Part shown: positions 42,080 to 49,970 of the stretch, piece after piece
How positions within the stretch are numbered: position 1 is the stretch's first letter
How the letters are laid out: each line of letters begins with the position of its first letter
DNA from: JANQTF01 sp041741415
Lineage (GTDB): Bacteria > Bacteroidota > Bacteroidia > J057
Direction: 5' to 3'
Length of the DNA: 64,000 nucleotides
Assembly: GCA_041741415.1 (NCBI GenBank)
Contig: JBGSKC010000054.1
Location: forward strand, 1 to 64,000
Made by a program: the position numbers and the translations under genes
The notes under the pieces: generated by a model
The model's database searches: none
What the model was told of the DNA's origin: nothing
Seen by the model: only the letters and a program-made list of their open reading frames with translations

Positions 42080-42715
42080 ATGAACAAGCTAATTTCATTC
42101 TCCGTTGCCCTCCTTTCCTTCTCTCTCCTGGCTGGCTGCCAAAGTACCGCCCCGGTTGTGATCCCGCTCAGGGCATCGCTGGAGCAGACTGAAGCCTACA
42201 CGATCATCTGGAATGGCATCAGCAAGGCGTATCGCTACGAAAACGGGCAATGGGTCCGGGCCGAGGAATATGATTACCAGTTTGACGTGATTCAGCAGCG
42301 CGAAACCAACCACTGGAAGTCGGTCAAATCGCTGCACAGGCTCCACCCTGATTATGACGGAAAAGCCGGGCCCCGGGACCAGGCGATGTATTTTGAGGTG
42401 AGGTACCAGCAACTGACCGGGGGCGTCGTGCAGTCCACGATTGAGTCTTCCCTGGGCGGCGGCACGGGCACGAGCGACGAAGAATTTCGCGAGGCTGTGC
42501 TAACGATGTATGTGCCCAACCCCAGCCGCTGGATGCCCTACAACAAGCTCAGAATCAGCCAGAAATACGACTACGAAGGTGGTATTTTGACTGAAACTGT
42601 GGAGCTGATTGACGAGCAAAACGGGCAGGAAACCCCGTTTATGAAGAATGAGGAAATTGCCCACATCTTTGTGAAAAGCCGGTTGGAGAAGGCACCCACC
42701 ACTTTTCAGCGATAA
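42080..42715 (+). CDS. Hypothetical lipoprotein
   Basis: 211 residues with a lipoprotein signal MNKLISFSVALLSFSLLAGC; the rest (ending TTFQR) is soluble, with a strand-rich core (YDYQFDVIQQRETNHWKSVK, QKYDYEGGILTETVELIDEQ). No family recognised. It lies downstream of the Crp-like gene in the same direction and could be its target, which is only a guess from position. Confidence 0.7.
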   Translation: MNKLISFSVALLSFSLLAGCQSTAPVVIPLRASLEQTEAYTIIWNGISKAYRYENGQWVRAEEYDYQFDVIQQRETNHWKSVKSLHRLHPDYDGKAGPRDQAMYFEVRYQQLTGGVVQSTIESSLGGGTGTSDEEFREAVLTMYVPNPSRWMPYNKLRISQKYDYEGGILTETVELIDEQNGQETPFMKNEEIAHIFVKSRLEKAPTTFQR

Positions 42716-42750
42716 GGCTCACAACAGGTCAGATACAGGCTGTTTGCCCT

Positions 42751-42781
42751 TTGGTCATCCCGCGTCAGATTTGTACCTTTG
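42751..42781 (+). promoter_or_regulatory. Promoter of the DEAD-box helicase gene
   Basis: TTG (42751-42753), 20 nt, TACCTTTG (42774-42781): both boxes and spacing match the Bacteroidota consensus. Confidence 0.7.
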
Positions 42782-42891
42782 CCTGCAAGTGAATCCCCTG
42801 GAAGAAAACAACTTCCCGGGGATTCCCGGCAGGTTCTCGCATCGACACACGTTTGCCACCTGTCATCTCCATCTCAACTGAGGTATCTATT

Positions 42892-44337
42892 TTGACATTC
42901 GAAGATTTTGACCTGGATCAATCCCTGCTCGACGGATTGAACTCCATGCGGTACCAATCCGCGACGCCCATTCAAGAAGCGGCCATTCCAGCCATCCTGG
43001 AAGGCAAAGACGTGATCGCCTGCGCCCAGACCGGCACCGGCAAAACGGCAGCCTACCTGATTCCTGCTCTCCAGATCGTGAGGCAATTCCAACCAGGAGC
43101 GATCCGCGCACTGGTTATTTCCCCCACCCGGGAGCTCGCTTTTCAGATCGAACAAAACCTCCAGGCCATCGGCTACTACTCTGGAATCACTTCCGTGGCT
43201 GTGTATGGCGGCAATGACTCCCGCGGCTGGGACACCCAGCGCAACGCCATCCAGGGCGGCGTGGATTTCATCATTGCCACCCCGGGCCGCTTCCTCATGC
43301 ACCTCGGCCTCGGCTACATGGACCTGAGCCAGGTAGAAATTGTGATCCTCGACGAAGCTGACAAAATGCTCGACATGGGCTTCCACGCCGACATCATGAA
43401 GATCATGGAGCAGCTCCCCAAAGAGCGCCAAACCCTCATGTTCTCGGCCACCATGCCCAAGAAAATCCGGCAACTGGCCCACGACGTCCTCCGCGAACCT
43501 GTCGAAATCAACTTTAACCTTGCAAAACCAGCCGCCGGTATTTCCCAGCAGGCCTACTGCGTGTATGAGGATCAGAAAATTCCGCTGCTTCAGCACCTCA
43601 TCAAAACCCGCGAGATCGACAGCATGATCATTTTCTCATCGAGCAAGCTCAAGGTGGACGAAATCCACCGGAAGCTCACCAAGCTCGGCGTGGAGGTGAG
43701 GGCCATGCACTCCGATAAGGAACAGGCAGAACGGACCGAGACCCTGAGTGCTTTTAAAAACAAGCAATTCAAGATTCTGGTGGGCACCGATGTGCTTGCC
43801 CGCGGCATCGATGTTGACAATCTGAGCCACGTGCTGAATTTCGACTGCCCGAAGGATGCTGAGGATTATGTACACAGGGTAGGTCGCACGGCGAGGGCCA
43901 GCCGCACGGGAGAGGCCATTACATTTGTGGATCCGCGCGACTTCCATCGCCTGTCGAGGATTGAGCGACTCATTGAAGCCCCGATTCCGAAGCCGGAGAT
44001 GCCGGAATTTCTTGGCGAAACCCCCGTGTATGACCCCAACGCCCGGCCCAGCAAGGGTGGTAGTGGTGGTGGTGGTCACAAAGGTGGCAGGTCCGAGGGC
44101 AGAGGTGGGAGTGGCCAGGGCCCCCGGTATGGTGAGAAAAAGCACTTTGACAAGCCCCCTCGCAGAGATCCTCAGCCCCGAAACACCAACGGGAGCCCGG
44201 CTCCTGTGGCAGACAGGCCGCAGGAAGGGCCGGTAAACGATGCTGAGCAAAAGCGCAAGCGCCGCAAAAAGAAGAAGAAAAAACCCGGAGAAACAGGCCC
44301 GGCAATGGAAAGCCCCAGGCCCACTCCGGCAGACTGA
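42892..44337 (+). CDS. DEAD-box RNA helicase, RhlE-like
   Basis: ATP-dependent RNA helicase, 481 residues. Q motif SMRYQSATPIQEAAIP, Walker A AQTGTGKTAA, PTRELAFQ, TPGRF, DEAD variant VILDEADKMLDMGF, SAT (FSATMPKKI), ARGIDVD and HRVGRTARA are all present. The C-terminus after ~residue 390 is a Gly/Arg/Lys-rich disordered tail ending in a run of Lys/Arg, likely an RNA-binding extension. No in-frame ATG exists at the 5' end; TTG 42892 (followed by TFEDFDLDQSLLDGL) fits the usual RhlE start better than TTG 42853. A good promoter lies ~110 nt upstream. Confidence 0.95.
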   Translation: MTFEDFDLDQSLLDGLNSMRYQSATPIQEAAIPAILEGKDVIACAQTGTGKTAAYLIPALQIVRQFQPGAIRALVISPTRELAFQIEQNLQAIGYYSGITSVAVYGGNDSRGWDTQRNAIQGGVDFIIATPGRFLMHLGLGYMDLSQVEIVILDEADKMLDMGFHADIMKIMEQLPKERQTLMFSATMPKKIRQLAHDVLREPVEINFNLAKPAAGISQQAYCVYEDQKIPLLQHLIKTREIDSMIIFSSSKLKVDEIHRKLTKLGVEVRAMHSDKEQAERTETLSAFKNKQFKILVGTDVLARGIDVDNLSHVLNFDCPKDAEDYVHRVGRTARASRTGEAITFVDPRDFHRLSRIERLIEAPIPKPEMPEFLGETPVYDPNARPSKGGSGGGGHKGGRSEGRGGSGQGPRYGEKKHFDKPPRRDPQPRNTNGSPAPVADRPQEGPVNDAEQKRKRRKKKKKKPGETGPAMESPRPTPAD

Positions 44338-44345
44338 AAAAAGAT

Positions 44346-44377
44346 TTGGAGGAATCACCACAGCACCCGTATATTTG
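44346..44377 (+). promoter_or_regulatory. Promoter of the tRNA-Val pair
   Basis: TTG (44346-44348), 21 nt, TATATTTG (44370-44377); first tRNA starts 36 nt later. Confidence 0.7.
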
Positions 44378-44412
44378 CAGGGCTTTTTCGGAAAGAGAAG
44401 GCGGTTTTTTGA

Positions 44413-44487
44413 GGGAGCTTAGCTCAGTTGGTTCAGAGCACCTGTCTTACAAACAGGGGGTCGCTGGTTCGAGCCCAGCAGTTCCCA
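44413..44487 (+). tRNA. trnV: tRNA-Val (TAC)
   Basis: Acceptor arms GGGAGCT / AGTTCCC with one G-T pair, anticodon stem CCTGT / ACAGG with loop CTTACAA (anticodon TAC), T arm GCTGG TTCGAGC CCAGC. Discriminator A. CCA is not fully encoded. Confidence 0.95.
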
Positions 44488-44492
44488 CAGAT

Positions 44493-44517
44493 TGAGAAGT
44501 CGGAAGTCAGAAGAGAG
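44493..44517. repeat. GAAGTCRG-type simple repeat between the tRNA-Val genes
   Basis: The spacer between the two tRNA genes holds GAAGTCGGAAGTCAGAAGAG, followed by AGAGGTCAG. The same short unit (GAAGTCAG/GAAGTCGG) occurs in larger arrays at 48285-48325 and 48387-48490. Confidence 0.7.
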
Positions 44518-44550
44518 AGGTCAGACTGAGGATTTTTTTCAGGAACTTTA

Positions 44551-44625
44551 GGGGGATTAGCTCAGTTGGTTTAGAGCGCTTGCTTCACACGCAAGAGGTC
44601 ACTGGTTCGAATCCAGTATCTCCCA
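44551..44625 (+). tRNA. trnV: tRNA-Val (CAC)
   Basis: Acceptor GGGGGAT / ATCTCCC with one G-T pair, anticodon stem CTTGC / GCAAG with loop TTCACAC (anticodon CAC), T arm ACTGG TTCGAAT CCAGT. Discriminator A. No promoter of its own, so probably transcribed with the first tRNA-Val. Confidence 0.94.
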
Positions 44626-44631
44626 CATGGG

Positions 44632-44659
44632 AAAGCCCGTCCGAAAGGATGGGCTTTTT
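44632..44659 (+). terminator. Intrinsic terminator after the tRNA-Val pair
   Basis: AAAGCCCGTCC, GAAA loop, GGATGGGCTTT and then further Ts. Confidence 0.85.
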
Positions 44660-44775
44660 CGGTAAGGGTTGGGTACCGTTGTTGCGAGTTTAGGGAAGCA
44701 GTGATAATCTTTCAGACAAGCAATAAGGGACATAGAAAAAAGATAAAGGCACGAGGATCAACCCAATAAAGCTAA

Positions 44776-45675
44776 ATGTTGCATTCTGGATCAGCGCAAA
44801 TTACCATTCCCCCTCAAGCCGGTGAATTTGGTGCCACTACCAGGCAAGTAATTGCCCTGCTCCAGTGCGTGGCAGCAATCGGGCCTGCGCATACTCCCAG
44901 GGCTATTGACCTGGATTTTAGCAACGTTGCGTTTCTAAATCCCTTTTTTGTAGCTCCTCTCCATTGCCTTATCCACCATTTGCGTAGCAATGGCTCGGAA
45001 GTAAACATCGTTGGTATTCAGCCCAGGCTGGAAAGCTACGCTTCCATCATAGGGCTGGGAAATATGGAAGATCATTTTGGTAGCATCGACCTGCAGTCAA
45101 AATACCTTCAAAAGAGCTACCTCCCAATTGTGAGTTTTCCGGCAGGGAGCGGATCACGTCAAAAGCGGGAAAAAATCCTGACCGATTTTAGCGCCCTGAT
45201 TGAGTCAAAAGCAGCGTACAGAAAAAAAGAGCTTGGCGTTATCCAATATATTGTGGAAGAAATCACAGACAATATCGTGCAGCACTCTCAGACTGATTTT
45301 GGCTTTGTTTTTTACCAGATATTCTCCAGCCTTCATGATTCACCCTTTGAACTGGCGGTAATTGATGCAGGCAGATCAGTCTTAGGCAGCTACCAACAGG
45401 CGGGCATGAGTATTGCCTCAGATGCCGAAGCACTGAGATTAGCCATCAGAGGGAATTCTACCAAATCGAAAGAGCGAGGCTTTGGGATTTCCACCTCTGT
45501 CGAAATAGTGAGACAGTTGGGAGGAGAAGTCATCATCATTTCGGGAAATGCCATTTTCGACGGCACCGACATTACCGAGGTCAATATTCCCGGATGCAGA
45601 TGGCCAGGAACCATGCTTCTCATCAAAGCCCGACGCCCGCCAGATTCTTTCAACCTGATCGACCATATCGGATGA
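44776..45675 (+). CDS. STAS-like domain fused to a GHKL ATPase
   Basis: A 299-residue cytoplasmic protein. Residues ~38-110 read as a STAS-like fold (AIDLDFSNVAFLNPFFVAPL, then VNIVGIQPRL). Residues ~155-290 are a histidine-kinase-type ATPase: N box IVEEITDNIVQHS (E162, N166), G1 box AVIDAGRSVLGSY (D197), and G2 box ERGFGISTSVEIVRQLGG. There is no phospho-accepting His domain and no receiver, so it is of the anti-sigma/SpoIIAB-like type rather than a sensor kinase. It is followed by a separate STAS-like protein (190 nt away), which suggests a partner-switching pair. No sigma factor is adjacent. Confidence 0.8.
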   Translation: MLHSGSAQITIPPQAGEFGATTRQVIALLQCVAAIGPAHTPRAIDLDFSNVAFLNPFFVAPLHCLIHHLRSNGSEVNIVGIQPRLESYASIIGLGNMEDHFGSIDLQSKYLQKSYLPIVSFPAGSGSRQKREKILTDFSALIESKAAYRKKELGVIQYIVEEITDNIVQHSQTDFGFVFYQIFSSLHDSPFELAVIDAGRSVLGSYQQAGMSIASDAEALRLAIRGNSTKSKERGFGISTSVEIVRQLGGEVIIISGNAIFDGTDITEVNIPGCRWPGTMLLIKARRPPDSFNLIDHIG

Positions 45676-45865
45676 TGGCGCAGACAGCATAGGGAGCAGC
45701 TAATTTCATTAGCCATTTTCCGTATAAGAGTTGTTGATCAAGTGGTTACTTCGGAAATCAATTTGGAGATTCAGACGAAGATGCTGATATTCACGTAAGA
45801 AGAAGTGACGTGCAACACTGCGTTGCTATCAGCATTAGTGGGCTTCTCCCTTTATCCAACACCTA
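45676..45865. other. Spacer within the STAS/GHKL pair
   Basis: 190 nt without a gene. Nothing recognisable beyond an AT-rich stretch; no terminator hairpin seen, so read-through is possible. Confidence 0.4.
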
Positions 45866-46219
45866 ATGAACCAGTTCGCCGACCAGCCATACCTCGTTAA
45901 TCATTTGAGCCGGGTCCTTAGTTTCAGGGACTCAGCAACGGCGTTGTTCATGGAGCTCCCAAAGGATCACACCCAGTACATCCTGGATTTTTCTACTGTG
46001 GCTTATCTGTCGAGGTCGTTCGCTGATCAACTGCTCCTCGAAATCCACGAGCTTGAGGCCCAGGGAAAAACAGTTCATATAGAGAACCTCGCGCCAGACC
46101 TTGTAGATTTCCTTACGGAGGTAAAGCGGCTTAAAGCTCAGAATCGCAAAGGAATCTCAGACATTGAACTCCGCAAGGTTCAATCATGGGAAGCGCTTGA
46201 AAAAGCGCTGATCATCTAG
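45866..46219 (+). CDS. STAS-like protein (DUF4325 type)
   Basis: A 117-residue single-domain protein. The core YILDFSTVAYLSRSFADQLL, followed by LEIHELEAQGKTVHIENLAP, matches the DUF4325 pattern of a buried strand, then S-x-S-F-A-D as the region where STAS proteins carry a phospho-accepting Ser. The Ser residues at about 51 and 53 are candidates. It would be the antagonist or target of the upstream GHKL protein. No signal peptide. Confidence 0.75.
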   Translation: MNQFADQPYLVNHLSRVLSFRDSATALFMELPKDHTQYILDFSTVAYLSRSFADQLLLEIHELEAQGKTVHIENLAPDLVDFLTEVKRLKAQNRKGISDIELRKVQSWEALEKALII

Positions 46220-46711
46220 CCTTTTCGCATCACCTTCCTTTTCCGCAGCTACCAAGCGTAACCCGCGACTAAGTAATCCTCGGCTTTCAACTCAAGCTGG
46301 AGGATCCAAACACCGTAGATAAGTGAGAAATCCAGCGTCCACGAATACTTCATTGTGACTGAGAGTCCAGGCACAAGCCCCGGAGTAGGTACTTTATGGG
46401 TATTCCCTTCATGCTTTCGCCATCTGCCCCTCGCCGGAAAATAGCAATGGCTGCTGCCGGTCTGGAACCAGATCGTCCAACACATACGCCTTGCCGCGGT
46501 CAGAGGCTCAGATTTGATCTGTTGTTCAGCGGCTAACAAGGAGGAGCTTCTCTATTTTTTGGGTAAGCCTGTGGCACCTTCCATGAAACACTATCCCGGA
46601 AAAGGCAAAAGCCCAAACTTCCCCAACTCAAAACTCCCCTCATTTGATATTCTTCCCAATTATCTCCAATTTCACGCCTTCAATCGAATCCGCCATTCAC
46701 CCTCTTCATTC
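46220..46711. other. Intergenic region before pdhA
   Basis: About 490 nt. Apart from the doubtful minus-strand remnant, no gene or promoter match is visible; the pdhA frame is open from 46514, but its first 66 codons are not protein-like. Confidence 0.5.
46249..46512 (-). pseudogene. Possible remnant of the barrel-like gene family
   Basis: A minus-strand frame ends VPGLSVTMKYSWTLDFSLIY, then GVWILQLELK and ...AGYAW. The PGL, KY and aromatic strand pattern recalls the tails of the barrel-family proteins at 149-694 and 49061-49885, and a terminal Trp fits an outer-membrane strand. There is no signal peptide or proper start. The similarity is weak and may be chance. Confidence 0.25.
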
Positions 46712-47734
46712 ATGGCCAGTACGAAGACGAAAGCGAGCAAAAGCAAAAAAGGAGCCTACAGCAAGGAGCTCCTTCTCCGTTGGTTTGAGCAAATGCTCCT
46801 CATCCGCAAATTCGAGGAGAGAGCCAGCCAGCTCTATATGCAGCAAAAATTCCGTGGTTTCTGCCACCTTTATATCGGCCAGGAAGCCGTGGCCGTAGGC
46901 ATTGAAAGTGCCATTCGCCCCGACGATTACGTCATCACGGCCTACCGTGACCATGGCGGTGCCCTCGCCCGCGGCGTGCCCGCCAACCCCTGTATGGCTG
47001 AGCTCTATGGCAAGCGCACGGGTACCTCCAAAGGAAAAGGCGGCTCCATGCACTTTTTCTCCAAAGAGCACAATTTTCTCGGTGGCCACGGTATTGTAGG
47101 TGGTCAGATTCCTCTTGGCGCAGGAATCGCATTCGCTGCCAAATACCAGGGCACCGACCGCCTTTGTGTTTGCCTCATGGGCGACGGTGCCACCCGCCAG
47201 GGCGCACTCCACGAGGCATTTAACCTCGCCATGCTCTGGTCCCTCCCCGTGATTTTTGTGATCGAAAACAACAATTACGCCATGGGAACCTCCGTAGAGC
47301 GCACCTCCAACGTGACGGAACTCTACAAGCTCGGCGCTTCCTACGACATGCCCTCTGTTGCCATCGACGGAATGAATGTGGATGCTGTCCATGAAGGAAT
47401 GGAAGCCGTTGTCAAGCACGTTCGCGAAGGCAAAGGCCCTTACCTCGTGGAAATGAAAACCTACCGCTACCGCGGCCACTCCATGTCCGACCCTCAAAAG
47501 TATCGCACCCGCGAGGAGCTCAACAAGTACCGCGACATGGACCCCATCGCCAACCTCAAAATCTACCTCGAAGATCACGGGGCTGAGTTGCAGGCAGAAA
47601 TGGATAAAATCTCCAACCGCATTATCGAGGTGGTGGAAGAATCGGTTCGCTTCGCAGAAGAATCTCCCTACCCGGATCCCAGCGAACTCTACGACGATGT
47701 TTATGTCGGCGAATACCCCTACATCATGGAGTAG
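46712..47734 (+). CDS. pdhA: Pyruvate dehydrogenase E1 component, alpha subunit
   Basis: Thiamine-diphosphate subunit of the pyruvate dehydrogenase complex, or a closely related 2-oxoacid dehydrogenase. 340 residues: RKFEERASQLYMQQKFRGFC with HLYIGQEAVAVG, RDHGGALARGV, GKGGSMHFF, and the TPP motif GDGATRQGALHEAFNLAMLW with IENNNYAMGTSVER. The phosphorylation-loop region TYRYRGHSMSDPQKYRTREE is typical of PdhA. Start ATG 46712 (MASTKTKASKSKKG). The beta subunit is not adjacent; the next gene is convergent. Confidence 0.95.
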   Translation: MASTKTKASKSKKGAYSKELLLRWFEQMLLIRKFEERASQLYMQQKFRGFCHLYIGQEAVAVGIESAIRPDDYVITAYRDHGGALARGVPANPCMAELYGKRTGTSKGKGGSMHFFSKEHNFLGGHGIVGGQIPLGAGIAFAAKYQGTDRLCVCLMGDGATRQGALHEAFNLAMLWSLPVIFVIENNNYAMGTSVERTSNVTELYKLGASYDMPSVAIDGMNVDAVHEGMEAVVKHVREGKGPYLVEMKTYRYRGHSMSDPQKYRTREELNKYRDMDPIANLKIYLEDHGAELQAEMDKISNRIIEVVEESVRFAEESPYPDPSELYDDVYVGEYPYIME

Positions 47735-47753
47735 GCGACCGACACACCGATAC

Positions 47754-47781
47754 AAAAGCAGGCTCCGGCCTGCTTTTTTTA
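47754..47781. terminator. Bidirectional terminator between pdhA and rfaE2
   Basis: AAAAGCAGGC (47754-47763), TCCG loop, GCCTGCTTTT (47768-47777), followed by more Ts for plus-strand transcripts; the A run gives Ts for the opposite strand. Confidence 0.85.
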
Positions 47782-48270
47782 TTTACCCCTGCCTTCTGCG
47801 AGAATTTTTTCCACGATCTGCGTCGTCGATTTTCCTGCCACAAACGGGATCACGGCCACCTCGCCGCCCCAGCCGGCAACTTCTTTTGCCCCGACCATGG
47901 TGGAAGGATCGTAGTCGCCGCCTTTGGCAAGCACATCCGGCCGGAGCTGCATAATCAGTTCGAGGGGGGTGTCTTCGGCAAATGGCACCACCAGATCCAC
48001 GGCTTCCAATCCGGCCAGGATCGTGGCCCTGTCTGCTACAGTCAGCACGGGCCTTGTGGGTCCTTTGAGGCGACGAACCGAGTCGTCGTCATTGAGTCCC
48101 ACTACCAGCCGGGCACCGAGGCCCCGGGCCGCTTCGAGGTAGGTAACGTGGCCCGGATGCAGCAAATCGAAGCAACCGTTGGTGAACACAACGCGCTGGC
48201 CTGTGACACGCCAGGAAGCAATGCGCTGGGCAGCTTTTTGTGCTGACTGGATTTTGTGAAGGGAGGTCAT
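47779..48270 (-). CDS. rfaE2: Heptose 1-phosphate adenylyltransferase-like protein (RfaE2)
   Basis: Adenylates D-glycero-beta-D-manno-heptose 1-phosphate to ADP-heptose, precursor of lipopolysaccharide or other glycans. 163 residues of the cytidylyltransferase fold: VVFTNGCFDLLHPGHVTYLE with the HxGH motif, LNDDDSVRRLKGPTRPV, and the KSTTQIVEKI loop at the end. It resembles the N-terminal domain of the fusion protein at 33936-35453. The start ATG at 48270 is at the edge of the repeat patch. Confidence 0.92.
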   Translation of the reverse strand: MTSLHKIQSAQKAAQRIASWRVTGQRVVFTNGCFDLLHPGHVTYLEAARGLGARLVVGLNDDDSVRRLKGPTRPVLTVADRATILAGLEAVDLVVPFAEDTPLELIMQLRPDVLAKGGDYDPSTMVGAKEVAGWGGEVAVIPFVAGKSTTQIVEKILAEGRGK

Positions 48271-48284
48271 AGGGGAGAGGTCAG

Positions 48285-48325
48285 AAGAGAGAAGTCAGAA
48301 GAGAGAAGTCGGAGGTCGGAAGGGA
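48285..48325. repeat. GAAGTCAG/GAAGTCGG simple repeat array
   Basis: Immediately upstream of rfaE2: AGAGAAGTCAGAAGAGAGAA and then GTCGGAGGTCGG. It is a degenerate purine-rich tandem repeat. Confidence 0.7.
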
Positions 48326-48381
48326 GAGTATGGATTGGCGGCCCAAAATCTACGGATTTCCCTGGATTTCGACGGGAAGAT

Positions 48382-48533
48382 AGAAGCGGGAAGTCAGAGG
48401 TCGGATGTCAGACAAGAACGACGTTGCCTGCTTTGCGTCATCCTGAGCAGGCCTTCCAGAAGCGGGAAGTCAGAAGTCGGATGTCAGACAAGAACGGCTT
48501 CGCCTGCTTTGCGTCATCCTGAGCAGGCCTTCA
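48382..48533. repeat. 76-bp tandem duplication
   Basis: Two units, 48382-48457 and 48458-48533, both start AGAAGCGGGAAGTCAGA and end in GAGCAGGCCTTC. They differ at only a few sites (AGAGGTCGG/AGAAGTCGG; CGACGTTGCC/CGGCTTCGCC). Each unit joins a GAAGTCRG stretch to the left half of the 43-nt palindromic repeat. Confidence 0.85.
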
Positions 48534-48553
48534 GGCCGTCGCCGAAGGATGCG
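48513..48553. repeat. Palindromic GAGCAGGCC-type repeat
   Basis: GTCATCCTGAGCAGGCCTTC, then AGGCCGTCGCCGAAGGATGC. The arms CATCCT/AGGATG and AGGCCT/AGGCC are complementary. It belongs to the same family as the elements at 63383-63425, 63450-63486 and 63500-63542; the preceding copy at 48437-48457 is cut off by the tandem duplication. Confidence 0.75.
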
Positions 48554-48660
48554 CGACCAGCCGCTGGCTTCGCCTTCCGTGAGACGCGATGAATCGCGTC
48601 TCTACTGTCATTCCAGTCTCGCTTTTCGCAGCGGTCTGAAGGTAGATGTTGAGATATGAG
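48554..48660. other. Repeat-rich intergenic stretch
   Basis: Holds a half-copy resembling the right arm of the 62-nt repeat (CCAGTCTCGCTTTTCGCAGC) and no gene. A similar piece is found at about 63557-63595. Confidence 0.5.
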
Positions 48661-48722
48661 ATGTTGAGAGGCGGGACTGGAGCATATCTTTGATTCTGGT
48701 CTCGCCTCCCGCTTCTCAACGT
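48661..48722. repeat. 62-nt hairpin repeat, copy B
   Basis: Same length and layout as copies at 722-783 and 49887-49948: outer arms ATGTTGAG / CTCAACGT, inner GGCGGGAC / GTCTCGCC, conserved CTTTGATT loop. Confidence 0.85.
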
Positions 48723-48814
48723 CCCGCTTCTCAAACGGCTTCGCCGTACAGCCCCGGCAGGGGCGCTATGTTAATAGCCTTCGGCGGATATTTTCTTTTT
48801 TACCCTTCTGGCTA

Positions 48815-49048
48815 TCTCAGCCTAACCCGGTTCAGGATCGGATCTTTTTAGAAAAAGTGGAAAATACAGATGAATTCGGATCGACTTTTATATCCCTGCA
48901 TGACTTAGCGGGACGAATCTGGGTGTCTCAGCACCTTGAGTTTCCCAACGAAGGAATTTTGGTTCAAGGCCTGCCCTCGGGGGTTTATCTCCTCAAGATT
49001 CATTCGGAAGCAGGGGTGGATGTTGTAAAAATACTGATTCAACAATAA
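48815..49048 (+). pseudogene. Orphan type IX secretion sorting tail
   Basis: The frame ends with a C-terminal domain as used by the type IX secretion system: SQPNPVQDRIFLEKV, then STFISLHDLAGRIW and GLPSGVYLLKIHSEAGVDVV, KILIQQ. The PNPxxD start, the GR turn and the L-P-x-G-x-Y-L-L-K-I end are diagnostic. Nothing upstream in frame encodes the cargo domain; the frame runs back into repeat DNA (about 48700-48800). A GTG at 48857 gives a 63-residue frame without a signal peptide, which could not be secreted. So it is a relic of a deleted secreted protein gene. Confidence 0.75.
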
Positions 49049-49060
49049 CAACGAGCAGCT

Positions 49061-49885
49061 ATGAAAGTGATTCATCAATCCTTCACTGCGACGAGCCTAC
49101 GGATGCTTCTGAGAACAGTGCTCCTCATGGCAGTATTTACGGGCCTGGCTCCCAGTGCCAAAGGCCAGTTTGATGGGGGCTGGCGAACAATTTCCTCCAT
49201 TGCCCTTCAGAAACAAGACCGACGCATGTTCGATTTTACAAACAGGATCATTGGGAGAGAAATTTTGCTCAGAGAAAAGCAGACCCTCAGTTTCGATGTC
49301 GAGTTGGGGATTGCCCGGAGTCTAATTTACCGGGCTGACTTCCAACTAGACCTTGGATTGCTTTACCGGCATGAATTTAACACTTTCAGCCGGATATTTG
49401 ACTTAGGATATTTTGTCGATGGGAATATCACCCCACTGATTCAGTTATATGTGAGACGATACCAGATTCATCAGCTGGGGGTTCCATTGACGCTTCAGTT
49501 AAAAGCCCCGGACTTAGGAAATGCTGGCTTCTTCTATTTGTCATGCCAGGCTGCTGGCACCATTCACTGGGCAAAGGGAATGCGACATAATCCTAGTGGC
49601 GGTTATTTGTGGCAATGGGATCTGGCACCGTATTCCTTCGAGGTCAACCCCGGGCTTGGGTTCAAAGCAAACCGATGGGCAGCCACAATCAGCTACAGAG
49701 CCTATCATGTACGACAAATTGACCCCGTGATCTTTTTTCCTGCTATGTTTTCGCCTCCGCAATTTGAAGAAACCCCGACCGGTTTTGAAACCCACAACCC
49801 CTTCAAGCTCTGGTTCACGGTGAGCCGGGATCTGGACAATGGCTGGTGGAGGAAGGAGCATTGGCCGAAATGGAGAGGGAAGTAA
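49061..49885 (+). CDS. Exported barrel-like protein, intact paralogue of the truncated gene
   Basis: 274 residues. Signal peptide around MLLRTVLLMAVFTGLAPSAK (residues 15-34), then an all-beta body (REKQTLSFDVELGIARSLIY, RYQIHQLGVPLTLQL, AGFFYLSCQAAGTIHW) and the family tail APYSFEVNPGLGFKANRW, SYRAYHVRQIDPVIFFP, THNPFKLWFTVSRDL. It is probably an outer-membrane protein; function unknown. The broken copy at 149-694 and this one share the same downstream 62-nt hairpin repeat. It begins 12 nt after the orphan type IX tail. Confidence 0.7.
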   Translation: MKVIHQSFTATSLRMLLRTVLLMAVFTGLAPSAKGQFDGGWRTISSIALQKQDRRMFDFTNRIIGREILLREKQTLSFDVELGIARSLIYRADFQLDLGLLYRHEFNTFSRIFDLGYFVDGNITPLIQLYVRRYQIHQLGVPLTLQLKAPDLGNAGFFYLSCQAAGTIHWAKGMRHNPSGGYLWQWDLAPYSFEVNPGLGFKANRWAATISYRAYHVRQIDPVIFFPAMFSPPQFEETPTGFETHNPFKLWFTVSRDLDNGWWRKEHWPKWRGK

Positions 49886-49886
49886 G

Positions 49887-49948
49887 ATGTTGAGAGGCGA
49901 GACTGGAGAATTTCTTTGATTCCGGTCTCGCCTCCCGCTTCTCAACGT
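49887..49948. repeat. 62-nt hairpin repeat, copy C
   Basis: Two nt after the stop of the barrel gene. Outer arms ATGTTGAG / CTCAACGT, inner GGCGAGAC / GTCTCGCC. Confidence 0.85.
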
Positions 49949-49970
49949 CCCGCAGCGAAGCGGTCTCACC

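Noticed and set aside
48285..48553. CRISPR array
   Set aside because: The repeated units are degenerate, directly adjacent and of two unrelated kinds; there are no regular unique spacers and no cas genes.
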